A stretch of 64,000 bases of DNA from Snodgrassella alvi (GTDB lineage Bacteria > Pseudomonadota > Gammaproteobacteria > Burkholderiales > Neisseriaceae), in the NCBI RefSeq assembly GCF_002777855.1, contig NZ_MEIK01000040.1:1-64000 (forward strand). The letters are read 5' to 3'. The notes under the pieces were generated by a model. The model had not been told where the DNA came from, made no database searches, and saw only the letters and a list, made by a program, of their open reading frames with translations. A program made the translations under genes and the position numbers. Positions 37,736 to 47,043 of this stretch are shown here, piece after piece (position 1 is the stretch's first letter; each line of letters opens with the position of its first letter).

Positions 37736-37883
37736 ATTTAGATCACATTGTATTAATTTATATAATATTTATAAGGAATTACTAATACATATTAATAATC
37801 TTTATAAAAAAATTTGCCCATAAATGAAGGCAAATTTAATATTTAGCAGAAAGAGTAATCATTTATTATTTAGAAATATAGAA

Positions 37884-37903
37884 AAGCCACCATCGGTGGC
37901 TTT
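37884..37903 (-). terminator. terminator of the second pilin gene
   Basis: Stem AAGCCACC / GGTGGCTT with a 4-base loop (minus strand), then TTTTC, 20 bases past the pilin stop. Same kind and place as the copy A terminator. Confidence 0.75.
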
Positions 37904-37923
37904 ATGTTGTATCTTAACAAAAA

Positions 37924-38373
37924 TTATAAATAAGCTTTAGGTATATATTTTTCATCCATATCTGTACCGGCTGCTGATTTCTTTAATGAACCATTTTTCA
38001 ACACAGACAATTCTAATTTTTTACCTTTAATAGCAGCAGAAACACCGGTACTATTTACAGTATACAGAATTGTACAACCTGTATCACCCATGGCTGAAGT
38101 AGCAGAGGTCATTGTTACGGATCCTGCAATTTTTGCAGTACCGTATTTACCTTTTTGCTCATCTATAGCTTGATTATTTGAATCACAAGTATTGTTTTGC
38201 ATGTTATCTACTATCTGTGTTTTCAAACCGGCAGCCAGACTAGAAGCTTCAGATGCTTGAGAGCGAGCGATGTAGTCAGAATAAGCAGGTACAGCGATGG
38301 CTGCCAAAATACCAATAATCGCAATAACAATCATCAATTCGATTAATGTAAAACCTTTTTGGAATGCTTTCAT
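37924..38373 (-). CDS. type IV major-pilin-like protein, copy B
   Basis: 149 residues, leader MKAFQKG then [27 protein letters not shown]. First 60 residues and the [17 protein letters not shown] block match copy A; the region between ([20 protein letters not shown]) and the C-terminal third differ, the same parts that are surface-exposed in other pilins. GGAG ribosome site and a near-consensus sigma-54 promoter upstream. One of the two copies may be expressed and the other serve as a variant or alternative pilin. Confidence 0.93.
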   Translation of the reverse strand: MKAFQKGFTLIELMIVIAIIGILAAIAVPAYSDYIARSQASEASSLAAGLKTQIVDNMQNNTCDSNNQAIDEQKGKYGTAKIAGSVTMTSATSAMGDTGCTILYTVNSTGVSAAIKGKKLELSVLKNGSLKKSAAGTDMDEKYIPKAYL

Positions 38374-38425
38374 TTGAGTCTCCAGTTAAAACAGTGAATA
38401 ACCTAATTACACATTAAAAGGATAT

Positions 38426-38442
38426 AGCAAATATCATGCCAT
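38426..38442 (-). promoter_or_regulatory. sigma-54 promoter of pilin copy B
   Basis: Minus strand TGGCATGATATTTGCT, an excellent -24/-12 match (TGGC ... TTGC with GG-N10-GC), 54 bases before the start codon. RpoN control of pilin is well known in Pseudomonas and relatives. Confidence 0.85.
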
Positions 38443-38789
38443 AAACTATTATTTAACATTTTTTATCTTATATTAAGTAAAGATAATTATATGTAGATTA
38501 ACTAAATATCCAAAATGTTTCACATTATTTGTCTCAAAACACAAACTACTGAATATAAAAATTTTTAGATATCAAAACATTTTAATTCACTAAAAGAATA
38601 TATTTTCAAATACTACGAAATGGATAAAGCAATTCCAATTAAAAATTGTTAAATTGTAATTGCATTGACAATATAAACAGAGTTTATTTTTCCGTCTTTC
38701 AATAAGTATTTTATTGGCTAAAATATTAATTTCTTACAAGCTATCAATAATTTGATGCTATCCTAACAATTTATATTTTCAATTAATAA
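38443..38789. other. A+T-rich region upstream of pilin B
   Basis: Contains no gene. If sigma-54 promoter B is activated by a PilR-type enhancer protein, its sites should lie here; no obvious repeated motif was found by eye. Confidence 0.35.
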
Positions 38790-39239
38790 TTAACTCAAAG
38801 ATTTGGGCAGATACTTTTTATCAATTGTACCGTTATTAAATTTCAGAGTACCGTTGGCAAGTACATCGACTACCATATAACGGTTAATTAATACTGAGGA
38901 AGCTTTTTGTGAATATACAGTGTATTTAATTTGGCATCCTGTTTGAGCGCTTACTGAATTTTGAACATTACTCAATGGAAATTCAGTACTAATTTCTGCA
39001 ATACCATATCTACCTGTATAACGATATTCAGATTGATTCTGAGCTCTACAGCGTTGGTGCTGCATATTATCTAAAACCTGAGCTTTTAAATTTCCAGCTA
39101 AATTAACACCTTCGGCTAATTGAGCACGAGCGCTATAGTCTGCATATAAAGGCACCGCAATAGCTGCCAAAATACCAATTACAGCGATCGCAATCATTAT
39201 TTCAATTAGTGTAAAGCCTTTAGCTTGTAATTTATTCAT
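38790..39239 (-). CDS. type IV pilin-like protein, copy C (divergent)
   Basis: 149 residues. Leader MNKLQAKG then [27 protein letters not shown], so it is a true prepilin-peptidase substrate, but it is only distantly related to copies A and B and has more basic and aromatic residues. Cys pair: RCRAQ and TGCQIKYT. No sigma-54 motif upstream, unlike A and B, so it is probably under different control. Ends KKYLPKSL, parallel to DKYIPKAYL of A and B. Could be a minor pilin or a diverging major pilin. Confidence 0.88.
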   Translation of the reverse strand: MNKLQAKGFTLIEIMIAIAVIGILAAIAVPLYADYSARAQLAEGVNLAGNLKAQVLDNMQHQRCRAQNQSEYRYTGRYGIAEISTEFPLSNVQNSVSAQTGCQIKYTVYSQKASSVLINRYMVVDVLANGTLKFNNGTIDKKYLPKSLS

Positions 39240-39488
39240 AATATATTTGATTAGATGAATGAATTTTTCTAAATATTCATAATATTGAAAATATTTATTA
39301 AATGATATTATATTTTATAATAACTTTCATAAACTATTTATATTTAAACTTGTCTGTAATTTAGCTATTGATATTTTTAGTCATTGATTACCTTATAATT
39401 GATTTAATTTTATATCTTGGTAAATCATAAACTTATACGGCAGAAAATATAAGTTATGTTTTATTTTAAGCTAATCACACTGAAATTT

Positions 39489-40304
39489 TTACAGATAAAA
39501 TTTTTTCATATACGCCCATACGGCTTCCAGCATGGCCAGCTGATCTGTTGTGTGCCCCATTTCTGCTTCAGCATTGATGTAATCAATCTGTCTCTGCGCG
39601 GCCCAGACTGATAATGAACCATCATCGCGCACTGTCTGATTATTCTGTAAAACCACATTGAAATTATGGCTGGCAAAAAAATTAAAGGCTTGTGCACTTG
39701 TTACATAAAAAAAATCGTGCGGATTTTTGTTCGGGCTAATGGCTATCTGACTCACGTCTTGAGCCATGGAGTTACCCGGCATATAGTTTCTTACGGACAG
39801 TCCGGCTGTGTGTGTGTTATGCACTGCAATAATCAGTTTTTTCTGGCTTAAATACTGTTGCAGGAAATTTTCAGCCGCCGCACTCAGCTGCTGCAAGATT
39901 AGTGCGCAGTTGCCTTTACTACATTTTAATGCTGTTTTTCGTCCGTTTGCAGTAAAAATTCTATTTGGGTCAAAGTGAAAGCTGAACTGCTGATTATGGA
40001 TGATGATTTCGCGGCTGCCGCCATGGCGCAAATCCAATAAACATCCTTGCTGCATTTGATTTAAGATATTCAATGCAGTGCGTCGAGCAGTTTCTTCATT
40101 ATCATGAACGTGTATCCATGCGATATCCGGCCAAGGCGTACCTGTACAAGTTTCGTAGGCAGGTATAGCAATAACTGTATTAGCAGGAGGAGAATTGTCT
40201 ATAGCTGCAGTTTCCGCGTGTAGGGGTAGCGCTATGGATAATGTGATCCATAGCGCAGCGTATTGATAAAAATGGATAATTTTTTTCTTCATTTTGTTTA
40301 CCAT
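39489..40304 (-). CDS. secreted protein of unknown function
   Basis: 271 residues (an ATG four codons in is an alternative start). Signal peptide KKKIIHFYQYAALWITLSIALPLHAETA, cleavage after HA. The mature part has HVHDNEETARRTALNI, LLDLRHGGSREI, FDPNRIFT and VHNTHTAGLSV, a spread of His/Asp residues that could form a metal-dependent hydrolase site. Divergent from the ferric-siderophore receptor gene with 341 bases between. I do not recognise a named family and assign no function. Confidence 0.7.
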   Translation of the reverse strand: MVNKMKKKIIHFYQYAALWITLSIALPLHAETAAIDNSPPANTVIAIPAYETCTGTPWPDIAWIHVHDNEETARRTALNILNQMQQGCLLDLRHGGSREIIIHNQQFSFHFDPNRIFTANGRKTALKCSKGNCALILQQLSAAAENFLQQYLSQKKLIIAVHNTHTAGLSVRNYMPGNSMAQDVSQIAISPNKNPHDFFYVTSAQAFNFFASHNFNVVLQNNQTVRDDGSLSVWAAQRQIDYINAEAEMGHTTDQLAMLEAVWAYMKKFYL

Positions 40305-40645
40305 ATGATTTTATTACATTTTATTTTTCGTATTAGCTGTTTATAGACTTCTATTTTTATTCTTTAAAAAGATGTGTACTAGCCTTATTAAAATTAAGTA
40401 GTGCATAGTTTGCTTTTAGAAATTTACTAAGTAATTTGATGTTAACTTCGAATCAGCTTACATTTTGAGTTTAAGGTGTCAATTTTTGTCACTTTCAACT
40501 GATTTATGTAACTAAAAGCAATTATTATTATGTATAGGTATGAATTTGTAGTTTTTAGTTAGTTAAAGATAGTTTTAATTGAAAGTAATAACAAGATTAA
40601 TTATCATTCACACCTTTAACAAATTATAAACTCTTTCTGTATTGT
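40305..40645. other. divergent intergenic region with a probable Fur site
   Basis: Carries the promoters of the leftward secreted-protein gene and the rightward TonB receptor. Apart from the Fur-like site near 40595, no repeat or gene was seen. Confidence 0.5.
40593..40612 (+). promoter_or_regulatory. candidate Fur box upstream of the TonB-dependent receptor
   Basis: The sequence AAGATTAATTATCATTCAC has the GATNAATNATCATT pattern that overlaps the 19-base Fur consensus, about 35 bases before the receptor start. Iron repression of a siderophore receptor is expected. Eye match only. Confidence 0.5.
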
Positions 40646-42868
40646 ATGTCTCAGTCTCCTTTCCCTTCTTTCAAACTGGCTTTATTACCTTTACTCTTTT
40701 CCGGCGGTATGGTGTATGCACAGGATGGCGCCAAACTTGATGATATTTATGTCACAGCCGAACAGCAAGTTAAACAATCACTTGGTGTATCAAAAATTGA
40801 TAGTCTAGATATTGAACGCAGACCACCAGTGAATGACATTTCTGAGCTAGTACGGACAATGCCGGGAGTTAATCTTACTGGCAATACTGCATCTGGCCAG
40901 CATGGTAATAAACGGCAAATTGATATTCGTGGAATGGGGCCGGAAAACACCCTGATTATGATTGATGGCCGCCCAGTAACCTCACGCAACAGTGCACGCA
41001 TGAGCTGGCGCGGTGAGCGCGACACCATCGGCGACAGTGACTGGGTGCCGACAGCTGAAATACAGTCTATAGAGGTAATCCGTGGTCCGGCTGCGGCTCG
41101 TTATGGTTCGGGTGCTGCCGGTGGGGTGGTGAATATTGTGACAAAAAAAGTCAGTAATAAATACCACGGTGCTATTAACGCATTTATGAATCTGCCAGCC
41201 GATAAAGAAGAAGGCGATACCCATCGGATAGGTTTTGATTTAACTGGACCTATAATTAAGGATGTGCTGGGGTTTCGCCTTTATGGCAATTTAAACAGTA
41301 CTGATGCTGATTCTCCTTATATCAATCAACGTTCGGGAGACAAAGGCAGCAAATCTTTGGTAGCCGGTCAAGAGGGTCTACTGAATAAGGATGTGGGCGG
41401 CCGGCTGGCATGGCGTCTTTCTCCGGCACAAACTCTAACGCTCGATGCCACGTATAGTAGACAGGGTAACCGCTACAATGGCGATGGGCCAAATAATGTA
41501 CAAACCGATTATACGCAAAGTTTATATGGTAAGGAAACGCGCCGTGTATATCGGCAAAGTTTTGCTCTCACCCATGAAGGCGCATGGGATTGGGGTGATA
41601 GCAAGCTGGTGGCGCAATATGATAAAACTACTAATAGCCATTGTTCTGAGGCGCTTGCGGGTGGACCGGAAGGTTTGTGTCAAGATTTAGGAACGAAAGA
41701 TATTACCTATGCTGACAGTGTCCTGACTACCAAGCGGCTGGCTGGTGAAGTTCACATTCCTTTTACTCTGTGGGTACCGCATGTTTTAACTATGGGTGCA
41801 GAATATCAGCACGATAAGCTGAATGATCCTGACGGTCTGCGCCGCATTCCTATGCCCAATGCTGTGTACCCAGCTGCGGCTAATCACACGCCATCGCTTA
41901 GTAGCTGGGCCGGCTACGTGGAAGACAATATCAGTCTGACCGAACAGTTGAAAGTGGTACCTATGCTGCGCTATGACCATAATAATAAAACCGGCGGTAA
42001 TGTTAGCCCTGGAATCAATATGTCGTGGCAGTTGCATCCAAACTGGCTGCTCAAAGGTGGTATCGCACGAGCGTACAAAGTACCTAATCTGTATCAAAGT
42101 ACAGACAGCTATATGCTGTACAGTAAAGGTAACGGATGTGCTGTTTCTTCAGGCAGTGGCCGCGGTTGCTACTTGATTGGTAATAGTAGGCTAAAACCGG
42201 AAACCAGTGTAAATAAGGAAATTGGCTTTGAATTTAGCAAAAATGGCTATCTGGCTTCGCTGGCTTATTTCCGTAATGATTATAAAAATAAGATTGAAGC
42301 CGGACGGCAAATCATTTTCACCGGAAGTTCCGGAATCAGTGCCCGCCCCGGTGGCTATGATTACTTTGAATGGACCAATACACGTAAAGCGCTGGTAGAG
42401 GGACTGGAAGGCAACTTTACTTTGCCTTTTTTCAAACAGTGGAAATGGGTGAATAATTTTACTTATATGTTTAATTCCAAAAACAAGGAAACCGGTAATC
42501 CGTTGTCTATTATTCCCAAATATACAATTAACTCTTCTCTGGCTTGGGCACCTACTGAAAAATGGGATACATTGCTGACTTATACCTATTACGGCCGACA
42601 GAAACCACGTACCGTGCCGGTCAATCCGGTAGAGGCAGGGATTGGCAATGGTGGACAAGGTACAGTTGGCCTGAGTGGCGAAGAAATGGGCAGCTATGGT
42701 ATCTGGGGAATTTCAGCCGGATATGCGGTGAATAAAAACATCAATGTTCGCGCAGGGATGTCAAATATATTCAATAAGCGCATCTATGCTTCTACTTTAC
42801 GCGGTACGGCCTACACTTATAACGAACGGGGACGTGCAGTGTGGGGCAATATGAAAGTTTCTTTCTGA
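40646..42868 (+). CDS. TonB-dependent ferric-siderophore receptor, FepA/PfeA type
   Basis: 740 residues. Signal peptide ending VYAQ, TonB box-like DDIYVTA (about 31-37), plug domain (VRTMPGVNL, QIDIRGMGPENTLIMIDGRPVT, MSWRGERDTIGDSDWVP, IEVIRGPAAARYGSGAAGGVVNIVTKK) and a 22-strand barrel ending in the aromatic-terminated WGNMKVSF. The MSWRGERD stretch is typical of FepA/PfeA/IroN catecholate receptors, so enterobactin-like siderophores are the likely ligands. It takes siderophore into the periplasm using TonB energy. Esterase, reductase and ABC transporter genes follow on the same strand. Confidence 0.92.
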   Translation: MSQSPFPSFKLALLPLLFSGGMVYAQDGAKLDDIYVTAEQQVKQSLGVSKIDSLDIERRPPVNDISELVRTMPGVNLTGNTASGQHGNKRQIDIRGMGPENTLIMIDGRPVTSRNSARMSWRGERDTIGDSDWVPTAEIQSIEVIRGPAAARYGSGAAGGVVNIVTKKVSNKYHGAINAFMNLPADKEEGDTHRIGFDLTGPIIKDVLGFRLYGNLNSTDADSPYINQRSGDKGSKSLVAGQEGLLNKDVGGRLAWRLSPAQTLTLDATYSRQGNRYNGDGPNNVQTDYTQSLYGKETRRVYRQSFALTHEGAWDWGDSKLVAQYDKTTNSHCSEALAGGPEGLCQDLGTKDITYADSVLTTKRLAGEVHIPFTLWVPHVLTMGAEYQHDKLNDPDGLRRIPMPNAVYPAAANHTPSLSSWAGYVEDNISLTEQLKVVPMLRYDHNNKTGGNVSPGINMSWQLHPNWLLKGGIARAYKVPNLYQSTDSYMLYSKGNGCAVSSGSGRGCYLIGNSRLKPETSVNKEIGFEFSKNGYLASLAYFRNDYKNKIEAGRQIIFTGSSGISARPGGYDYFEWTNTRKALVEGLEGNFTLPFFKQWKWVNNFTYMFNSKNKETGNPLSIIPKYTINSSLAWAPTEKWDTLLTYTYYGRQKPRTVPVNPVEAGIGNGGQGTVGLSGEEMGSYGIWGISAGYAVNKNINVRAGMSNIFNKRIYASTLRGTAYTYNERGRAVWGNMKVSF

Positions 42869-42961
42869 TTATGCTGAAGCATCAGGTTGTCAATGTGGCA
42901 GCCTGATAAAAAATATTTGGTTTTCACGTGACTTCGATGTTCAAATAAGTTATATTTATAA

Positions 42962-42983
42962 ATAGTAATGATTATTATTTAGA
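42962..42983 (+). promoter_or_regulatory. candidate Fur box upstream of the esterase gene
   Basis: ATAGTAATGATTATTATTTAG approximates the A+T-rich Fur consensus (TAATGATNATTATT). It suggests the esterase-reductase pair has its own iron-repressed promoter. Eye match only. Confidence 0.45.
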
Positions 42984-43183
42984 AATAATCAAGAATAGTC
43001 CCATCAGCAAAGGTAAACATAATTTATTGATTATCTGAAAGATTTAACCAAAATCCTGATCTGGTGTGTTAATTAAGTACTCTTTCATCTTTTTTTGCAA
43101 TGCAGCAACCTAATCTTACTTCGCTACCGTCTTGTTGTCTCCATATGTTGAGTAAAACCAATCAACTGACGGAAAGATTAAAT

Positions 43184-44128
43184 ATGCGCCAGATTATCAT
43201 TTTTTTATTAATGTTTTTTACGGCCTTAATCTTGCACAATACAGCTAAAGCCCAGCCTAATCTGAATGAAAGTGCTGATTTTGCTGTGCTGCAACAGCAA
43301 AATAGTGGTTATCATTTTACAACCCTGCCGCTTACATCTACAGACGGACAGCGCCAGTACCGCATTTACATCGGGATTCCTGCACAACAGCCTCCTGCTG
43401 GGGGTTACCCTGTTTTCTACGCGCTAGACGGAAATGCCGTACTGACTTTTCTAACACCTGAAAACATGCAGATACTGGCACGGCAGCCTCAGCCTCCAGT
43501 ATTGGTACTGCTAGGTTATGCAACTGATAAACGTTTTGATGTGCGGGCACGCGCCTTTGACTACACCATTGCGCCGGAAGATAACAATACCGATCCACTA
43601 GATGCCAGCAGAATCAACGGCGGTGCCGATATATTTCTGGATATGATACAGAATGAAATTATGCCGGCTGTGCAGATGAGAGTAGCAGTCAACCTAGATA
43701 ACCAGACACTGTGGGGTCATTCGTATGGCGGGCTGCTGGTACTGCATACTCTATTTACTCAGCCTAATCTGTTTCAACACTATATTGCAGCAGACCCGTC
43801 TGTGTGGCTGCATGGCGATTTACTTCAGCAGGAAGCAGCGGAAATGCTGAAGCGTAAGGTTGATTTTTCTGGCAGCAGCCTTTTGATACTCAACAGTAAG
43901 CTCAGGCCAAAAAAAATTCCTAAAAATCCGCATGTAGCCGCCCGAATTCGGATGCGTAACGAACAAACCGCCAGACAAGGTAATTTGGGCAGAAAGCTGG
44001 CGGATGAATTGAAGCAACATACTGATTTAAGCGTTAAATACAAAGTTTATCCGCAAGAAAACCATGGCAGCATGTTTGGCAAAAGCCTGCAACTAACTCT
44101 TTTTCACCCCTCAATCAGGCCACAATAA
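43184..44128 (+). CDS. periplasmic siderophore esterase, IroE/Fes-like alpha/beta hydrolase
   Basis: The frame opens at 43100, but the ATG at 43184 gives a proper signal peptide (MRQIIIFLLMFFTALILH ... AKA) and has GGAAAG eight bases upstream, leaving 314 residues. Alpha/beta hydrolase features: YFYPVFYALDG-like strand region, nucleophile elbow GHSYGG (Ser at about 182) and the catalytic His in ENHGSMF near the end. IroE-type esterases cut catecholate siderophores at the trilactone to free iron. Its TAA overlaps the ATG of the next gene. Exact substrate inferred from the neighbours. Confidence 0.83.
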   Translation: MRQIIIFLLMFFTALILHNTAKAQPNLNESADFAVLQQQNSGYHFTTLPLTSTDGQRQYRIYIGIPAQQPPAGGYPVFYALDGNAVLTFLTPENMQILARQPQPPVLVLLGYATDKRFDVRARAFDYTIAPEDNNTDPLDASRINGGADIFLDMIQNEIMPAVQMRVAVNLDNQTLWGHSYGGLLVLHTLFTQPNLFQHYIAADPSVWLHGDLLQQEAAEMLKRKVDFSGSSLLILNSKLRPKKIPKNPHVAARIRMRNEQTARQGNLGRKLADELKQHTDLSVKYKVYPQENHGSMFGKSLQLTLFHPSIRPQ

Positions 44129-44934
44129 TGAATAAACGGTCACCTCATCAAGCTTATCTGGTTCGGGTACAAGATATTATCGATCTAAGTCCCAATCTGC
44201 GCCGGCTGGTTTTGCACAGTGACGAATTGATTGATTATCCGCATCAGTTTAACGGTGCCCATATCAAGATTTTTCTGGCGTCCGCAGAGCAGACTACGCC
44301 GCAACTACCGCAATTTTCCGGCCATGGTTTTAAATGGGGCGATCCAGACAATAAGCCGATTGTACGCACTTATACCATCCGAGATTATGATGCTCAGGCA
44401 TGCACGGTGAGTATTGATTTTGTGAAACATGGAGACAATGGTCCGGCTTCGGCATTTGCAGAACACGCTCGTGCGGGAGACATCATCGGGATTTCATCAC
44501 CGGGAGGCCCGAATCCGATGCTGAAAGCGGCTACCCGTTATCTATTTGTTGGCGATATTACTGCTTTACCAGCGATTGCATCGTTGCTATCTGATATTGA
44601 GCAGGAGGCCTGTGGTGATGTAGTTTTACTGTTGCCAGATGCCAGTGATTTACCAACCACTCTAAACCTGCCCACCAATATGCAGTTGCATACGTTTTAT
44701 GGCAGTTTAAGTCAGATTCCGGCACTGATAGAAAAAGTGTCCGGTTTTCCACCCCTGTGTACAGATGATTTTGCCTGGGTTGCTGGTGAAGCTGAGATGG
44801 TCAGACCACTGCGTGATTTATTGCGCAACCAATGGCAATTACCACCACAACGCCATTATGCAGTCCCTTACTGGCGCCATGGTGAAACAGAAGAAAGTTA
44901 TCATGAGGCGCGGCACCGATTTATTGAAAAATAG
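44128..44934 (+). CDS. siderophore-interacting protein (FAD-dependent ferric reductase, ViuB/SIP family)
   Basis: 268 residues. FAD-binding motif RTYTIRDYD (about 75-83), DFVKHGDNGPASAFAEHARAGD and SSPGGPN of the SIP family, then the NAD(P)H-binding half (FVGDITALPAIASLL ... AWVAGEAEMVRPLRDLLR) and the C-terminal YWRHGETEESYH signature. It reduces ferric-siderophore in the cytoplasm so that iron is released. Translationally coupled to the esterase gene. Confidence 0.92.
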   Translation: MNKRSPHQAYLVRVQDIIDLSPNLRRLVLHSDELIDYPHQFNGAHIKIFLASAEQTTPQLPQFSGHGFKWGDPDNKPIVRTYTIRDYDAQACTVSIDFVKHGDNGPASAFAEHARAGDIIGISSPGGPNPMLKAATRYLFVGDITALPAIASLLSDIEQEACGDVVLLLPDASDLPTTLNLPTNMQLHTFYGSLSQIPALIEKVSGFPPLCTDDFAWVAGEAEMVRPLRDLLRNQWQLPPQRHYAVPYWRHGETEESYHEARHRFIEK

Positions 44935-44954
44935 CCATTTACACCGAAAATGAC

Positions 44955-44973
44955 CTGCCTCTGATTCAGGCAG
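44955..44973 (+). terminator. hairpin between the reductase gene and the ABC transporter
   Basis: CTGCCT / AGGCAG stem with a 7-base loop, 20 bases after the reductase stop, followed by a weak T/A-rich tail. May reduce read-through into the transporter genes or mark a processing site. Confidence 0.4.
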
Positions 44974-45012
44974 TATAATTAATGCAAACAATAATGATAG
45001 GAAATTCAGACA

Positions 45013-45978
45013 ATGTTTAAATCCTGCTGGAAACCACTTGCTCTATCTATGCTGGCATTATCGCTTCTTTCCGCATGCGGCGATAAAAACACTCAGAACA
45101 GTTCTGCCAGTAATACAACTTCTTCAGGAGCTGCTGTAAGTGGCCCCACTGTCACTGTAAACACTGCACGCGGTGAAATGAACGTACCAGAAAATCCCTC
45201 CAAAGTTGTGGTATTTGACATGGCCACCCTGGATGATTTGCAGGCTTTGAAAGTGCCGGTAACCGGTGCGCCGAAGAAAGTATTGGTACCTTACTTGCAG
45301 CAAACATTGGAAACCGTAAACAACACCGGTACCTTGTTTGAGCCCGATATGGAAGCACTCAATGCGCTGAAACCTCAGCTGATTATCATTGCCGGACGTA
45401 CAGCACCTAAATATGATGAATTAGCGGCTCTAGCGCCAACCATGGATATGACAGACAGCGGACAGGATCTGATTGGTGATGGCATGAAAATGCTTGATAC
45501 CTACGGTAAACTGTTTAAAAAAGAAGCTGAAGCCAAGAAACTGCATGATGACATTCAGAATCTGCTGGCTGAAACGCAGCAGGCGGCCAAAGGAAAGGGT
45601 ACTGGCCTGATTCTGATGGTGAATGCCGGTAAACTTTCTGCTTTCGGTCCTTCTTCACGCTTTGGCTGGATACACACACAAGTCGGAGTACCGGCTGCCG
45701 ATACCAATATTCCGGCCTCCCCGCACGGCCAGTCTGTTTCGTTTGAATATGTACAGAAAACCAATCCGGACTGGATATTTGTGATTGACCGCACCGCAGC
45801 CATAGGTGAGGAAGGCAAAACCGCACAGGCTGTACTCAACAATGATCTGGTGCGACAGTCCAAAGCGTGGAAAGAAAATCATATTGTATACTTAAGCAGT
45901 GCCTCTTATCTTGCCGCCGGTGGTGTGCAGCAGATGAAAACCGACTTAACCAATATCAAGGCTGCTTTCACTCACTAA
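45013..45978 (+). CDS. ferric-siderophore substrate-binding lipoprotein (FetB/CeuE-like)
   Basis: 321 residues, lipobox LLSAC (Cys at 22) then a Ser/Thr/Asn-rich linker. Periplasmic-binding-protein fold of the siderophore class (KVVVFDMATLDDLQALKVPVTGAP, PDMEALNALKPQLIIIAGR, GWIHTQVGVPAAD, WIFVIDRTAAIGEE). It should deliver catecholate-bound iron to the permeases encoded next. Together with the following three genes it forms a complete FetBCDE/VctPDGC-like transporter. Confidence 0.9.
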   Translation: MFKSCWKPLALSMLALSLLSACGDKNTQNSSASNTTSSGAAVSGPTVTVNTARGEMNVPENPSKVVVFDMATLDDLQALKVPVTGAPKKVLVPYLQQTLETVNNTGTLFEPDMEALNALKPQLIIIAGRTAPKYDELAALAPTMDMTDSGQDLIGDGMKMLDTYGKLFKKEAEAKKLHDDIQNLLAETQQAAKGKGTGLILMVNAGKLSAFGPSSRFGWIHTQVGVPAADTNIPASPHGQSVSFEYVQKTNPDWIFVIDRTAAIGEEGKTAQAVLNNDLVRQSKAWKENHIVYLSSASYLAAGGVQQMKTDLTNIKAAFTH

Positions 45979-46074
45979 AACTAAGTATTATTCGTTCACA
46001 GTCTTCAGGTTTCGCTTTGCCGCATTTAATAGCGGCAATAGCGAATACTTGTTGTCTGTATCTTTGTTTGCCCT

Positions 46075-47043
46075 ATGTTTCGTTCTTCCCAGATAAACGC
46101 CATCAATATACTGTTGCTGCCACTATTACTGATTATCAGCATCAGTATCGGTGCAGCCGCTTTTCACTGGAGTGATGTATTTAGTAGCAGCGATACCCGC
46201 TCTCTGCTGCTATACAGCCGCCTGCCTCGCTCGCTGGCGATTATCCTTACCGGTGCTACACTGGCTGTAGCCGGCATGGTGCTACAAATCGTTTTACGCA
46301 ACCGTTTTCTTGAACCAAATATGGTTGGTGCCACCCAGAGTGCAGCACTGGGAATTTTATTGGTATCCATTTGGTTTCCTCAGGCCACTCAGCTGGCGAA
46401 AATGAGCTGTGCGAGCATCGTTGCCCTATTGGGCATGACTTTGTTTTTATTTTTGTTTCGCAGATTACCGCCACATCGGCAGATGATGATACCGTTAATC
46501 GGCATCATCTACGGCAGTATTATCGAAGCGCTGGTTAACTTTATCGGTGTGGAAACCAATACTTTGCAATTATTGGCCGTGTGGTTTGCCGGTGATTTTT
46601 CGGCGGTATTAGCTGGACGCTATGAGCTGCTGTGGCTTACTGGATTGATGGCATTGGTTATCTATTTTCTAGCTGACCGGCTCACCATCGCCGGATTGGG
46701 GCAGAATATCAGCACCAGTCTGGGCATAAACTATGCACAGATGATGTGGATTTCTCTAATCACAGTGGCCATGATTACAGCCATCGTTGTTGTTACAGTT
46801 GGCCAGATTCCGTTTATCGGGCTAGTAGTACCGAATATTGTTTCCCGTCTGGCGGGAGACCGCTTACGGCAGAATCTGCCGTCAGTAGCACTAATGGGCG
46901 CCAATGCGCTGCTGGTATGCGACATTATCGGCCGCATCATTGATCCGCCATATGAAATACCGGTATCACTGATTTTTGGTATCGTAGGTACCGTGATTTT
47001 TCTGTATCTGCTGTTTAGAAAGCCTACCGTACATGCAACCTGA
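46075..47043 (+). CDS. siderophore ABC transporter permease 1 (FecCD family)
   Basis: 322 residues with about nine membrane helices; FecCD features include RLPRSLAIILTGATLAVAGMVLQ, the QxxxRNRFLEPNMVGATQSAALG region, and the ABC-coupling segment GQIPFIGLVVPNIVSRLAGDR...LRQNLP...GANALLVCDIIGRII. It is the first of two related permeases. It overlaps the second permease by 11 bases, which implies coupled translation and a heterodimer. Confidence 0.92.
   Translation: MFRSSQINAINILLLPLLLIISISIGAAAFHWSDVFSSSDTRSLLLYSRLPRSLAIILTGATLAVAGMVLQIVLRNRFLEPNMVGATQSAALGILLVSIWFPQATQLAKMSCASIVALLGMTLFLFLFRRLPPHRQMMIPLIGIIYGSIIEALVNFIGVETNTLQLLAVWFAGDFSAVLAGRYELLWLTGLMALVIYFLADRLTIAGLGQNISTSLGINYAQMMWISLITVAMITAIVVVTVGQIPFIGLVVPNIVSRLAGDRLRQNLPSVALMGANALLVCDIIGRIIDPPYEIPVSLIFGIVGTVIFLYLLFRKPTVHAT

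Noticed and set aside
43100-43183. N-terminal extension of the siderophore esterase
   Set aside because: Would bury the signal peptide; the ATG at 43184 has a ribosome site and gives a normal secretory N-terminus.
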